Notes: generated by a model from the sequence alone, not told the origin. A stretch of DNA of 64,000 nucleotides from Haemophilus sp. CCUG 60358 (GCF_001679485.1 NZ_LZOZ01000012.1:5937-69936), one strand, 5' to 3'. Shown: positions 34,079 to 43,290, counted from the stretch's first letter. A program made the numbers and translations.

Positions 34079-34097
34079 TGTTTTCTCCTGTTTGTGA

Positions 34098-34115
34098 GGT
34101 ACAAGTCTTTGTACC
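34098..34115. repeat. inverted repeat just upstream of gnd
   Basis: GGTACAA and TTGTACC flank four bases, immediately upstream of the AGGAGAA ribosome binding site of gnd. It could be an operator or an mRNA hairpin that limits initiation. No T tract follows, so it is not a terminator. Confidence 0.5.
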
Positions 34116-34147
34116 GATTGAATATGTTGGTGTAACTAAATTTCACT

Positions 34148-35023
34148 CTACATTGATTGATATATTTTATCCTCTAAAAGCTCTTGAAAAGATAAAAAGA
34201 CAGCCATTAAAAAATCAAAGATTATTTTATCTTCAATATTAGCGCTTGTTTTAAGTGTTGAGCTAATATTATCAAGTATATATGCAATATTTTTGTTTTT
34301 AACTTCGAATTTCTTATCTAATATTCTTTTTCCATAGTCATATAAGAAGTTAAGGAAGTTTTTGCTTTCTAAAACACGAACGTGGTTAGGATAACTTTCC
34401 GTCGCAATATAAACATTATCTTCAGTTTTATATGCGGTTAGATTTAGTTTTAAAAAACCAGAGTAGGATATAGAAATTACATCTTTATATGATCGAATGT
34501 GAGCATGTTTACCTATATGTCCATTAACAATACTTGAGTTTTCTATAATTGCATCATCAAAGATAATTGAATTTTCAATTGAAGAATCACAAATTTTACT
34601 TTTATCGAAGATATATGAGTCTCCACAAATTGTAGATGCACCTAAAATCATAGCATCTCCGTATACCGAAGAGTTATTTTCAACAGATGAATCTTCAGAA
34701 ACTATAGCATTCCCAGAGGCTGTTGCATTATGGATGAGCATCGCATTATCACGAACTATAGCATTTTCAGAAACTATCGCATTGTCTAGAACTTTACTAT
34801 TTCCAAGAACCTTTGCATTATCTTTTATCCAAGCTTTGCCTATATGTGATAAATTATTTTCACTTTCAATATATCCTCCGAGAGAGCCTTCTTCAACAAT
34901 CGGGGGATCCCAATAGTTATCTTCTTCGTCATCATAGGGGTAAATTGTTATTAGCGCTTCTATTTGATAAAGTGTTCTTCCTTCATAAACAATAGTATTA
35001 TTTGTTAAACGATATTTTTTCAT
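34148..35023 (-). CDS. beta-helix repeat protein with an N-terminal LGGYIESENNLS motif, accessory
   Basis: The function is unknown. The 291-residue product begins MKKYRLTNNTIVYEGRTLYQ and has the phage-associated motif GSLGGYIESENNLSHIG near residues 46-62. From about residue 63 to 175 it has hexapeptide-like repeats (NAIVSENAIVRDNAMLIHNA and similar). These predict a left-handed parallel beta-helix. The C-terminal 115 residues look alpha-helical. Similar proteins occur in prophages and accessory loci. Its codon use is markedly more AT-rich than that of its neighbours, and it sits alone between gnd and the duplicated fragment at 35069, which suggests transfer. Confidence 0.75.
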   Translation of the reverse strand: MKKYRLTNNTIVYEGRTLYQIEALITIYPYDDEEDNYWDPPIVEEGSLGGYIESENNLSHIGKAWIKDNAKVLGNSKVLDNAIVSENAIVRDNAMLIHNATASGNAIVSEDSSVENNSSVYGDAMILGASTICGDSYIFDKSKICDSSIENSIIFDDAIIENSSIVNGHIGKHAHIRSYKDVISISYSGFLKLNLTAYKTEDNVYIATESYPNHVRVLESKNFLNFLYDYGKRILDKKFEVKNKNIAYILDNISSTLKTSANIEDKIIFDFLMAVFLSFQELLEDKIYQSM

Positions 35024-35068
35024 TATTTAATTTAAAATAGCATGGAAATAACTCCACGTTCGGTCATC

Positions 35069-35123
35069 TTAACTCTTCGTCAGCGTTAAAAACCAATATG
35101 CGGATAATAATCTATAGCAAAAC
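35069..35123 (-). pseudogene. remnant of a second copy of the GNAT gene 3' end
   Basis: Twenty bases at 35093-35112 (CCAATATGCGGATAATAATC) are identical to 35565-35584. Thirteen bases at 35069-35081 (TTAACTCTTCGTC) are identical to 35528-35540. In the intact gene these segments encode DYYPHIGF and the C terminus. Here 13 bases between them are missing and the frame reads AIDYYPHIGF, then stops. It is a degenerate partial duplication flanking the gene at 35129-35470. Confidence 0.7.
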
Positions 35124-35128
35124 TTCTT

Positions 35129-35470
35129 TTAAATTTCTCTAATTAAAGAGCTACCTTGCTCTAACGTGTCTAGCCACTGCCATTTTTCATGTCCGACGAG
35201 CTTACTTTCTTCTAAAGAAAATCTTGTACAACAACGACCCAGACGATTTTCTAGAGATTGATTTAAATGTTGATACGTAAATTCAATTTGAGTCTCGTCA
35301 ATCCATTTTCCAATTAAAAAGCCTTTTAAAATTTCACCTCCACCATATTCGGCCCAAATCATGTTGCCTTGTTGGTGATAATGAAATTCTGTTTGGCTAC
35401 TGACCTCACCATTTGCGGTGTTTTCAACAGCAATAAATTTTTTATTATCTAAATTCAACATTAAAGTCAT
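35129..35470 (-). CDS. small conserved protein, often labelled n-acetylglutamate synthase, function unproven
   Basis: The 113-residue product contains NLDNKKFIAVENTANGEVSS, FHYHQQGNMIWAEYGGGEIL and KGFLIGKW. It matches a widespread small beta-rich family that databases often call n-acetylglutamate synthase without support. No acetyltransferase fold is evident. Two ATGs are possible (35470 and 35461); the second has GGA at a better distance. It is flanked by an intact GNAT gene and a remnant of that gene's 3' end, so it looks inserted. Confidence 0.65.
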   Translation of the reverse strand: MTLMLNLDNKKFIAVENTANGEVSSQTEFHYHQQGNMIWAEYGGGEILKGFLIGKWIDETQIEFTYQHLNQSLENRLGRCCTRFSLEESKLVGHEKWQWLDTLEQGSSLIREI

Positions 35471-35527
35471 TCCGCATCTGATGTATCTATATTTTAATTT
35501 AACTTTAGTCCGTACAATGCTAATAGA

Positions 35528-35920
35528 TTAACTCTTCGTCCACGCACTCATATGTTGAGTAAATCCAATATGCGGATAATAATCCACTGCTTGTGGAGCT
35601 GATAAAAGCACGATTTTGGCTTGTGGATGTAACGCCTGTTTGGTGTGTTCAATTAACTGCAAGCCGATACCTTGTTTTTGATATTGTTCATCAACCGCTA
35701 AATCAGATAAATAACAGCAATAGGCAAAATCCGTCACGGAACGTGCCACACCTACTAATTGTTCACCATCCCAAGCGGTGACTAACAAATCCGCATGATG
35801 CAGCATCGCTGCGACACGTTTTTCATCCTCTAACGGACGGCGTGCCCCGAGCGTTGTTTTATTTAGTAATTCAATAAATTGTTTAACTGAAACTGGTTCA
35901 TTCACTTTGTAGTCTATCAT
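35528..35920 (-). CDS. GNAT-family N-acetyltransferase
   Basis: The substrate is unknown. The 130-residue product has the GNAT acetyl-CoA-binding core: LSDLAVDEQYQKQGIGLQLI (motif A, Q/RxxGxG/A). A C-terminal APQAVDYYPHIGFTQH segment of motif B follows. It is a single-domain enzyme of normal size. It lies downstream of pgl on the minus strand. Its 3' end is partly duplicated at 35069-35123. Confidence 0.85.
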   Translation of the reverse strand: MIDYKVNEPVSVKQFIELLNKTTLGARRPLEDEKRVAAMLHHADLLVTAWDGEQLVGVARSVTDFAYCCYLSDLAVDEQYQKQGIGLQLIEHTKQALHPQAKIVLLSAPQAVDYYPHIGFTQHMSAWTKS

Positions 35921-35953
35921 TTTGCAACCCTATGATATTTGATACTCAACTTG

Positions 35954-36652
35954 TTATAGCAATTTCGCCGCCGCTTTATCCAAATACCATTCCGTCACTC
36001 CATTTTTTGCTTTAATTTTTGCTGCGGGATAAGGCAGATTCTCTGCAGGAGTCGTTTGGATTTCTTTTAAAATATCCGCTTTGCTTTCGCCGGTGACCAA
36101 ATAGGTAATGCGTTTCGCTTGTTCAATGAGTTTGGCTGTTTTAGAAATGCGAATTTGACCACTTTCAGGGTGTTTAGCAATGACAGCTGGGTTTTCATCA
36201 TCAAAATTAGTTTGATGTGGGAAGAGAGAAGCGGTATGACCGTCAGTTCCCATACCTAAAATGATCCAATCAAAAACACCGTTTGGAATGACCACACTTA
36301 ATTCTTCTTCGAAGCGTTTTAACTCAAAGTGCGGTTCATTTTCGCCACGAATTCGGTGGATATTTTCTGCGGGAATTTGAATATGATCGAATAAGAGTTT
36401 TTGCACTTCACCGTAGTTGCTTTCTGAATCTGTTGGTGGAACCATGCGATCATCACCCCACCAAAAATGCAGATTCTTCCAGTTGATTTGTTCGGTATAA
36501 GGCGCTTTGGCTAAAGTTTTGAATAACAGCTTAGGTGTTGAACCGCCAGAAAGAGAAATATGCACAGGGTGACTTAATTGACTATAAATCACAAATTCTT
36601 GGGCAATCTTTTCAACAGCGTGTTGAGCCGTTGGGAAGGTAATGGTGTTCAT
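35954..36652 (-). CDS. pgl: 6-phosphogluconolactonase
   Basis: Pgl (formerly devB) hydrolyses 6-phosphogluconolactone, the second step of the oxidative pentose phosphate pathway. The 232-residue protein has the sugar-isomerase-like motif SLSGGSTPKLLFKTLA, then WGDDRMVP and ILGMGTDGHTASLFPH. It is 61 bases downstream of zwf on the same strand, so the first two pathway enzymes are probably cotranscribed. Confidence 0.96.
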   Translation of the reverse strand: MNTITFPTAQHAVEKIAQEFVIYSQLSHPVHISLSGGSTPKLLFKTLAKAPYTEQINWKNLHFWWGDDRMVPPTDSESNYGEVQKLLFDHIQIPAENIHRIRGENEPHFELKRFEEELSVVIPNGVFDWIILGMGTDGHTASLFPHQTNFDDENPAVIAKHPESGQIRISKTAKLIEQAKRITYLVTGESKADILKEIQTTPAENLPYPAAKIKAKNGVTEWYLDKAAAKLL

Positions 36653-36713
36653 GTTTGTTTCTCTCTATTCGGTGATAAGCCTTCTTCTATTGAAGAAGGC
36701 GAGATATTAATGA

Positions 36714-38195
36714 TTAAACCTTTTTCTTCATTTTACCGCTTGGTTTACGCCATACGCGACCACTTTTCGCAATGAGTTTTTCGGCTGCAACAGGTCCCCA
36801 AGTGCCCGCTTCATATTCGTAGATTCGACCACCCGATTCTTTGTAATCCAAAATCGGTTGCACAAATTTCCATGCAGCGTGCACCGCATCCGTACGCGCA
36901 AAGAGTGTGGCATCGCCTTTCATCGCATCAAGCAATAAGCGTTCATAAGCCGTGAGTACTTGCTCATCGGCCAAATCGGCATAACGGAAATCCATTGAGA
37001 CTTCTTTCGCTTCAAAGCCCGCACCTGGCTTTTTCAAACCGAAGCGCATTGAAATGGCTTCATCAGGTTGAATACGGATGATCAATTTATTCTCAGGCGC
37101 ATTTTGACTGAATACCGGATGTGGCGTAGTTTTGAAATGAATCACAATTTCTGTCACACGTGCCGGTAAGCGTTTACCTGTACGCACATAGAAAGGTACG
37201 CCAGCCCAACGCCAGTTTTCGATTTCGCAACGTAATGCCATAAAGGTTTCAGTGCGAGAGTTAGCCGGCACGCCTTTTTCTTGTAAATAACCTTTAACTT
37301 CTTTGCCATCAATTTCCGCAGCAGTATATTGACCAAGCACTAAGTTGTGCTCAACGTCATCTTGCGTTAATGGACGTAAAGAGTGCATGACTTTGGCCAC
37401 TTCATCACGCATTGAGTTCGCATTGATGATTGCCGGTGGTTCCATGGCAACCATGGCGAGAACTTGTAATAAGTGGTTTTGGAACATATCACGCATTGCA
37501 CCAGAGCCATCATAATAGCCACCACGTTCTTCTACGCCAATGGCTTCTGCCCCCGTAATTTCGACATAATCAATGTAATTACGGTTCCAAAGCGGTTCGA
37601 ATAAGCCATTTGAGAAGCGTAAAACAAGTAGGTTTTGAACGGTTTCTTTACCTAGATAATGGTCGATACGATAGATTTGATGCTCTTCAAAGAAACGATG
37701 AATTTGGACGTCGAGTTCTTGTGCGGTTTTTTCATCGTAACCAAAAGGTTTTTCGACAATAATACGTTTCCAACCCTCGTCTTCTGTATTTAAACCATGA
37801 GCCGCAAGACATTCTGGAATCACACCATATAAGCTTGGTGGCGTGGACATATAGTAAAGGGTGTTGCCATTCGTTTGATATTTAGTATGTAATTCTTCTA
37901 AACGAGGGACTAATTTACCGTAATCGGCCGCATCTGATGTGTTTACCGCTTGGTAATAGAGATGACTACAAAAAGCGTCTAGCGTTTCTGGAGTGGTTTC
38001 TTCTGTTTCAAGTAACGCTTCGCGCATTTTTTCACGGAAAGTCTCATCGTTTAATTCTGAACGCGCGACACCTAATACAGAAAATTTGTTTAAACGACCA
38101 AATTTGAAGAGATTATAAAGTGCTGGAATGAGTTTACGGTGAGTTAAATCACCGGAAGCACCAAAAATCACGATACAGTTATTATTAGTTTGCAT
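36714..38195 (-). CDS. zwf: glucose-6-phosphate 1-dehydrogenase
   Basis: Zwf commits glucose 6-phosphate to the oxidative pentose phosphate pathway, producing NADPH. The start is placed at [20 protein letters not shown], since AAGGAATAAT precedes this ATG. The frame extends 24 codons further upstream without homology. The 493-residue product has the [11 protein letters not shown] nucleotide-binding motif and the active-site motif [13 protein letters not shown]. It is followed by pgl, with gnd further downstream. Confidence 0.97.
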   Translation of the reverse strand: MQTNNNCIVIFGASGDLTHRKLIPALYNLFKFGRLNKFSVLGVARSELNDETFREKMREALLETEETTPETLDAFCSHLYYQAVNTSDAADYGKLVPRLEELHTKYQTNGNTLYYMSTPPSLYGVIPECLAAHGLNTEDEGWKRIIVEKPFGYDEKTAQELDVQIHRFFEEHQIYRIDHYLGKETVQNLLVLRFSNGLFEPLWNRNYIDYVEITGAEAIGVEERGGYYDGSGAMRDMFQNHLLQVLAMVAMEPPAIINANSMRDEVAKVMHSLRPLTQDDVEHNLVLGQYTAAEIDGKEVKGYLQEKGVPANSRTETFMALRCEIENWRWAGVPFYVRTGKRLPARVTEIVIHFKTTPHPVFSQNAPENKLIIRIQPDEAISMRFGLKKPGAGFEAKEVSMDFRYADLADEQVLTAYERLLLDAMKGDATLFARTDAVHAAWKFVQPILDYKESGGRIYEYEAGTWGPVAAEKLIAKSGRVWRKPSGKMKKKV

Positions 38196-38267
38196 ATTAT
38201 TCCTTATTGTTCCGAGTAGTATTTTTAAATAATGCAATATATTACTGCACTTTACCAATCGAACCAA

Positions 38268-39074
38268 TCAATTAAATTGAAAGACAGATGCCCAATTTTG
38301 TGTATTATCTGCCACCATCACAAAGGAGGGATTAATTAAACTTTCACGCTGATTATAGGTGAGCGGTTGATAGTGCGGATCGAAAATCATTCCATTGATT
38401 TCAGCTAATAAAATTTCAGCGCCTGCCGTATCCCATTCGCCAGTTTTACCGAGTCGAACATAGCAATCAACAGCTCCCTCAGCAACCAAACCGCTTTTCA
38501 AACTGCTCGAACCCACCACCGTAAATTCGCATGCCAAATTCTTTGCTAAAATTGACCGCACTTTTTCTTGTGAGGTAGTGGCGCCTACGGCGATTTTTAG
38601 CGGTTTTGTGAGATCGATTTTTTTGGGTTGTAAGATTTTTATTTCTTTGTTGCTTTGCTTGAATGCCCCAAAACCTTTCATTGCGTAATAGGTGATATTC
38701 AAAATAGGGAAGTGGATAACACCCAGTACAGGTTGATGGTTTTGTACGAGTGTAATCAATACGGAGAATTGATCTGTGCGATCAATAAATTGTTGCGTGC
38801 CATCAAGGGGATCGATTAGCCAATAAGTTTGCCAAGTTTGGCGTTGTTCAAAGGGAATATTGCAGTTTTCCTCTGAAAGAACAGGAATGTCAGGGAAAAG
38901 TGCGGTCAGTTTTTTGATTAAAAATTGGCTGACAAATAAATCTGCTTCCGTGACAGGGGTGTTATCCGATTTAGTTTGTATTTTTACATCCTGTTGGTAA
39001 AAATGAGCTAAATGTTTTCCCGCTTCATTAGCGAGTGCACGGACTTGATCGAGAAGAGATTGAGATAATTGCAT
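38268..39074 (-). CDS. cysQ: 3'(2'),5'-bisphosphate nucleotidase CysQ
   Basis: CysQ removes the 3'-phosphate from PAP, a by-product of sulfate assimilation and phosphopantetheine transfer, at the inner membrane face. The 268-residue product has the inositol-monophosphatase-family metal motifs DNTPVTEADLF, LSEEN, DPLDGTQQF and GEWDTAGAEILL. It is 72 bases upstream of the zwf start on the same strand. Two uptake sequences of opposite orientation lie inside. Confidence 0.94.
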   Translation of the reverse strand: MQLSQSLLDQVRALANEAGKHLAHFYQQDVKIQTKSDNTPVTEADLFVSQFLIKKLTALFPDIPVLSEENCNIPFEQRQTWQTYWLIDPLDGTQQFIDRTDQFSVLITLVQNHQPVLGVIHFPILNITYYAMKGFGAFKQSNKEIKILQPKKIDLTKPLKIAVGATTSQEKVRSILAKNLACEFTVVGSSSLKSGLVAEGAVDCYVRLGKTGEWDTAGAEILLAEINGMIFDPHYQPLTYNQRESLINPSFVMVADNTQNWASVFQFN

Positions 39075-39083
39075 GTTTATTTC

Positions 39084-39488
39084 CTACTTTGATTTCGGTA
39101 ATAACAAGGAGAGGAAAATTGTTGTATAGATTGCCAGGATGACAGAACCCTCTAAGACAAATAATACACGGTCAGTCAGATATTGAGTATTTTGTGCGAT
39201 GAGAAGGTTGCCGATACTCCAATAACAAAAAAGAATGATGAATGAAAAAATGAGAATTTTATTCCACTGATGACGTAGATAGCCGCGGTATTTAGCAAAG
39301 TAAGCATTGATTATTGCTGGCACGGTGAGAGGCCAAAATGTTAGAAAGAAACCAAATAATACGGCATCGAAGTTGCCTTCTTTGCAGTAGTCCATTCCGA
39401 AAGCGACATAAGCAATAATGCTACCGATTAGCTGTGTAACCAATGGGAAGATGATAATTGCTTTTAGATAAGGGGATTGCGTTGACAC
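39084..39488 (-). CDS. small integral membrane protein of unknown function
   Basis: I do not recognise this family. The 134-residue product begins at GTG with AGGAG seven bases upstream. It has four likely membrane helices (about residues 9-29, 42-60, 77-97 and 107-129), with a basic loop KYRGYLRHQWNK in the middle. It lies between the OPT transporter gene and cysQ, nine bases before the cysQ start, so it is probably cotranscribed with them. Confidence 0.75.
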   Translation of the reverse strand: MSTQSPYLKAIIIFPLVTQLIGSIIAYVAFGMDYCKEGNFDAVLFGFFLTFWPLTVPAIINAYFAKYRGYLRHQWNKILIFSFIILFCYWSIGNLLIAQNTQYLTDRVLFVLEGSVILAIYTTIFLSLLLPKSK

Positions 39489-39538
39489 CTTAAGCTCCTA
39501 GAAAAATAGGCTATCCGAGGACAGCCTATTTAAATCCA

Positions 39539-41539
39539 TTATTTCGATTTCTTCGCACGTAATACACGAGAAACGAAAATAAAGATACCAAAGATAAATA
39601 CGGCAAGACCAAGTAATTCGCCAATATTATCCCAATTTTCTAATCCTAAGGCTAATGGATCTTCAGAACCACCTGAGGTGACAGATGCCGCAATAATGAA
39701 GGCTAAGATGACGCCCATCAAGCTTTCACCCACAATTAAACCCGCAGCGAAAAGTGTGCCGAAACGTTCTGCTTTTTTCTCCACTTCAGTATCGTTAGTG
39801 CGTTTTGCATAGTTTTTAATATGACGGGTGATAAACCATGCCATTACCGCACCGACCACAACCGGCATATTGATTGATGGTGGAAGGTAGATACCAATCC
39901 CAACCGCTAATACTGGTAAGGCAAAGCGGCTGTCACTGGTTTTACGCATGAATGCATCCACAATGATCAATACAATACCTAAACCAACACCAGTTAAAAT
40001 GTAGGTCCATTCTAAATGGTCGGTGAAAATACCTTGTGAAATGGTGGTCATAAGGGTTGCTTGTGGTGCTGAAAGCGCTTGTGCTGGATCCATATCTGGA
40101 CGTGGTAATGCGCCAGTGAAACCATAAGCGTGGTATAAAATTTCTAATACCGGTGCAATCACTAATGCACCAACGAAACAACCGATAATCAATGCAACCT
40201 GTTGTCTCCAAGGGGTCGCTTCAACTAGAAGACCGGTTTTTAAGTCTTGTAAGTTATCGTTTGAAATAGTCGCGGTGGTTAAAACGATAGATGCCGTGAA
40301 TAAGGTCAATGCGGTTAAGAATTTTTGACCGTCCGCTGTTTCAAATAAACCACTGCTTTTACCAATAGTCACTAAAACAAGTGAAATCACGATAACAGAA
40401 ATAATCCCGATACCAGAAATAGGGCTAGAAGATGAGCCCACAAGTCCAGCCATATAACCCGATGCTGCTGCAACGAAGAAACCAATTAACACCGCAAGTA
40501 GCGTACAAACCACCACTAATAATACGGCAAGCTCGGCAGAAATAGGCGCTGCGGCAACGAAGTGATATAAAGAAATCACGATTAACACGACTGTCGCCAA
40601 TAAAATGTAAATGATGGTTTTTGGTGATAAGTCGATATCAATACGATGTTCTGATTCCTCTTGGGAACCTTTTAACATACGGAAAGAATGAATCATCCCT
40701 TCGATCATTGGTTTGAGAAGGATTAATAATGTCCAAATCGCTGCGATACCGATAGTCCCGACACCAATAAAGCGAACTTTGGTTTTCCATTCGGTCATCG
40801 CATAGCTCACGATTGACGCATCGGTTGGCATATCGCCTGTTGCAGTGAAATAAGGTACTGCGACACCCCAAGCAAGGAATGTGCCGAATAACATGGCCAG
40901 ACCGCCCACGATACCAATTAAGTAACCCGCTCCCACTAAGGCAAGAGAGAAGCCCATTGGTAATTGGAAAATCGCTTTACCGTTAGAGAACCATGCGCTC
41001 GCGCTATCAGACATGACACGTAATGCATTGGTGAAGAATGCAACGGTTCCTGCAAAAATACCGCCGTAAGCAATATCTTTTACACCGCTGTCGCTTTCGC
41101 TATTGTTACCCGCTTTTAAGATTTCAGCCGCAGCCACACCTTCAGGGTAAGGTAAGTCGCTGTTTACCACCATTGCACGACGTAATGGAATGGTAAATAG
41201 TACGCCTAGAGTACCACCAGAGGCACAGATAAGCACCGTTTGCCAAAATGGGAATTCTTGCCAGTAGCCCATCATTAATAGGCCTGGAAGCACGAAAATA
41301 ACAGAAGATAACGTCCCTGCTGATGAAGCTTGGGTTTGTACCATGTTATTTTCTAAGATACTGGAATCCTTGAAGAATTTTAAAATTGCCATTGAAATTA
41401 CGGCAGCTGGAATGGAGGAGGCGAAAGTCATCCCCACTTTAAGACCTAAATAAACGTTAGATGCAGTGAAGATCACTGTAATTAACGCCCCAAGGAACAT
41501 TCCTCGGAAGGTCAATTCTTTTAAATTATCATGAGACAT
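39539..41539 (-). CDS. OPT-family oligopeptide transporter
   Basis: This is a polytopic inner-membrane transporter of the OPT family, whose bacterial members are thought to import small peptides. The 666-residue product has about 15-16 predicted helices. It carries the family N terminus ELTFRGMFLGALITVIFTAS and YLGLKVGMTFASSIPAAVIS. Later segments include TPWRQQVALIIGCFVGALVI. It matches the H. influenzae HI0561-type protein. Substrate specificity cannot be judged from sequence. It heads a minus-strand cluster leading to cysQ and zwf. Confidence 0.92.
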   Translation of the reverse strand: MSHDNLKELTFRGMFLGALITVIFTASNVYLGLKVGMTFASSIPAAVISMAILKFFKDSSILENNMVQTQASSAGTLSSVIFVLPGLLMMGYWQEFPFWQTVLICASGGTLGVLFTIPLRRAMVVNSDLPYPEGVAAAEILKAGNNSESDSGVKDIAYGGIFAGTVAFFTNALRVMSDSASAWFSNGKAIFQLPMGFSLALVGAGYLIGIVGGLAMLFGTFLAWGVAVPYFTATGDMPTDASIVSYAMTEWKTKVRFIGVGTIGIAAIWTLLILLKPMIEGMIHSFRMLKGSQEESEHRIDIDLSPKTIIYILLATVVLIVISLYHFVAAAPISAELAVLLVVVCTLLAVLIGFFVAAASGYMAGLVGSSSSPISGIGIISVIVISLVLVTIGKSSGLFETADGQKFLTALTLFTASIVLTTATISNDNLQDLKTGLLVEATPWRQQVALIIGCFVGALVIAPVLEILYHAYGFTGALPRPDMDPAQALSAPQATLMTTISQGIFTDHLEWTYILTGVGLGIVLIIVDAFMRKTSDSRFALPVLAVGIGIYLPPSINMPVVVGAVMAWFITRHIKNYAKRTNDTEVEKKAERFGTLFAAGLIVGESLMGVILAFIIAASVTSGGSEDPLALGLENWDNIGELLGLAVFIFGIFIFVSRVLRAKKSK

Positions 41540-41654
41540 AAATTTTCCTATTTATTTTTGAAAAATGACTATACATTCTCAAAAAAAGAATAATTATTCA
41601 AGTTTTATTTAAAGTTAATCGTTTGTGATTAGAATTTATCTAAATTTCTTCGAT

Positions 41655-42203
41655 TTATTTACGTTTTTTTAAATAATCTCGTAAGATATAAAGTGCGGTT
41701 AAGTTTCTTGCCTCATTAAATTCATCACTCACCAACAGGGCATCAAGTTGAGATAAAGGGTAGCGTACGATTTCTAATGGTTCGGGCTCATCCCCTTCCA
41801 GTTGATTTGGGTATAGATCTTCACCTAGTAAAACGTGCATTTTATGACCCATGATTTGTGGATTGATCTTCATGGTGCGTAAAAACGTCCATTTTTTTGC
41901 GCCAAAAGCAATTTCTTCCTGCAATTCACGATTTGCACTTTGTTCGGGCGTTTCTCCTGTATCCATTCCACCTTTTACAAAACCTAGTTCATATTGTTCC
42001 GTTCCAACAGCATATTCGCGAACCAGGAGAAGATCCTCTCCATCAATTGCAATCACCATGACAGAATCGCGATTAAAAGGGCGGAAACGTTCGTAAGTGC
42101 GGTCAATGCCATTAGAGAATTTGAGATCGACGGCTTGAATTTCAAACAAGCGGGATTTTGCCACGGTAGAAAGGGAGAGAATGTGTGGAAGTTGTTTTTT
42201 CAT
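41655..42203 (-). CDS. nudE: ADP-sugar / NADH pyrophosphatase NudE
   Basis: NudE is a Nudix hydrolase acting on ADP-ribose, NADH and diadenosine polyphosphates. The 182-residue product has a complete Nudix box at about residues 98-120 (GGMDTGETPEQSANRELQEE followed by IAFGA). The N-terminal LFEIQAVDLKFSNG segment and E/GxE residues are as in NudE. It is divergent from hslR. The nudE-hslR neighbourhood is conserved with enteric bacteria. Confidence 0.9.
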   Translation of the reverse strand: MKKQLPHILSLSTVAKSRLFEIQAVDLKFSNGIDRTYERFRPFNRDSVMVIAIDGEDLLLVREYAVGTEQYELGFVKGGMDTGETPEQSANRELQEEIAFGAKKWTFLRTMKINPQIMGHKMHVLLGEDLYPNQLEGDEPEPLEIVRYPLSQLDALLVSDEFNEARNLTALYILRDYLKKRK

Positions 42204-42267
42204 AATATTAGCCCTATTATCTTGTTATTGGCTCATCATACGCAAAGTGAGAGAAATAGGAAGAGTT

Positions 42268-42663
42268 ATGGCTGAAAATAATGAAGTACGATTAGATAAA
42301 TGGCTTTGGGCGGCGCGTTTTTATAAAACCCGTAGCATTGCGAAAGCAATGATTGAAGGGGGTAAAGTCCATTACAACGGCCAACGTACAAAAGTGAGTA
42401 AAACCGTCGAAGTTGGTGCGATGATTAAACTTCGCCAAGGTAGCGACGAAAAAGAAATTGAAGTGATTGCTTTAAGTGATCAACGCCGTGGCGCCCCTGA
42501 GGCCCAATTACTTTACCAAGAAACGGCACAGAGTGTGAAAAAACGCGAAGAAATGGCATGGGCAAGAAAAAATAATGCACTGTCTATGCCACATCCTGAT
42601 CGTCGTCCAAACAAAAAAGAACGTCGAGATTTATTGAAATTTAAACACCAAGATGAGTTCTAG
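42268..42663 (+). CDS. hslR: ribosome-associated heat shock protein Hsp15
   Basis: Hsp15 binds large subunits carrying stalled nascent-chain tRNA and helps recycle them. The start is placed at MAENNEVRLDKWLWAARFYK with AGGAAG upstream. The longer frame overlaps nudE and lacks homology. The 131-residue product is an S4-domain protein (RLDKWLWAARFYKTRSIAKA, GGKVHYNGQR) with a basic C-terminal tail (PHPDRRPNKKERRDL). Confidence 0.93.
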   Translation: MAENNEVRLDKWLWAARFYKTRSIAKAMIEGGKVHYNGQRTKVSKTVEVGAMIKLRQGSDEKEIEVIALSDQRRGAPEAQLLYQETAQSVKKREEMAWARKNNALSMPHPDRRPNKKERRDLLKFKHQDEF

Positions 42664-42669
42664 AAAATA

Positions 42670-42697
42670 AAAGTGCGGTCAATTTGACCGCACTTTG
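42670..42697. terminator. hslR terminator from an inverted uptake-sequence pair
   Basis: AAAGTGCGGTCAA and TTGACCGCACTTT form a 13-base stem around a one-base loop centre. Both flanks suit termination of hslR and of the converging UPF0114 gene. Confidence 0.82.
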
Positions 42698-42701
42698 TGT
42701 A

Positions 42702-43259
42702 TTAATGGTTTTTGTGGCTTGTACTGTAGAGGATTTTGTCGGTATAAGCCATCGCAATCGCTGAAATCAAGAAAGCAAAATGAATAATCACTTCCCACAT
42801 AATCGTTTTTTCAGGAATTTTTGAGGCATTCACAAAGGTTTGCAATAAGTGAATAGACGAAATGCTGATAATTGACATAGAAAGTTTAACTTTCAGCACG
42901 GTCGCATTCACATGGCTCATCCATTCAGGTTGATCAGGATGGTTTTTTGTACGAAGTTTTGAAACAAAAATCTCGTATCCGCCTAATGTCACCATCACCA
43001 ATAAGTTTGCAATCATCACCACATCAATGAGATTGAGGACGGCGAGCATAATGGTGTCTGCATCCATTTCATTAACATTGGTGATGAGATACCACAAGTT
43101 TTTCATAAACTTGTAGGCATAGATACCTTGTACGACAATTAAACCTAAGTAAATAGGCACTTGTAGCCAACGACTCGCAAAAATTGTTTTGCTTAGAAAA
43201 CTGGTTTATTCGTTATATTTTGCACATGGATCCGTGATTTCTTTTTGTTCTGTCGCCAT
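42702..43259 (-). pseudogene. UPF0114 (YqhA-like) membrane protein with an in-frame stop at codon 18
   Basis: From ATG 43259 the frame reads MATEQKEITDPCAKYNE, then TAA at 43208-43206. It then continues [20 protein letters not shown] through to the C terminus. The part after the stop has the full UPF0114 hallmark sequence: [34 protein letters not shown] and [14 protein letters not shown]. Only one base change (AAA to TAA) is needed to explain the break. A shorter 152-residue product starting at GTG 43160 is possible. It would lack the conserved FASRWLQ segment and has no clear ribosome binding site. Confidence 0.75.
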
Positions 43260-43290
43260 AAAATTCCCCACAAATAAAAAATTTAAATAA

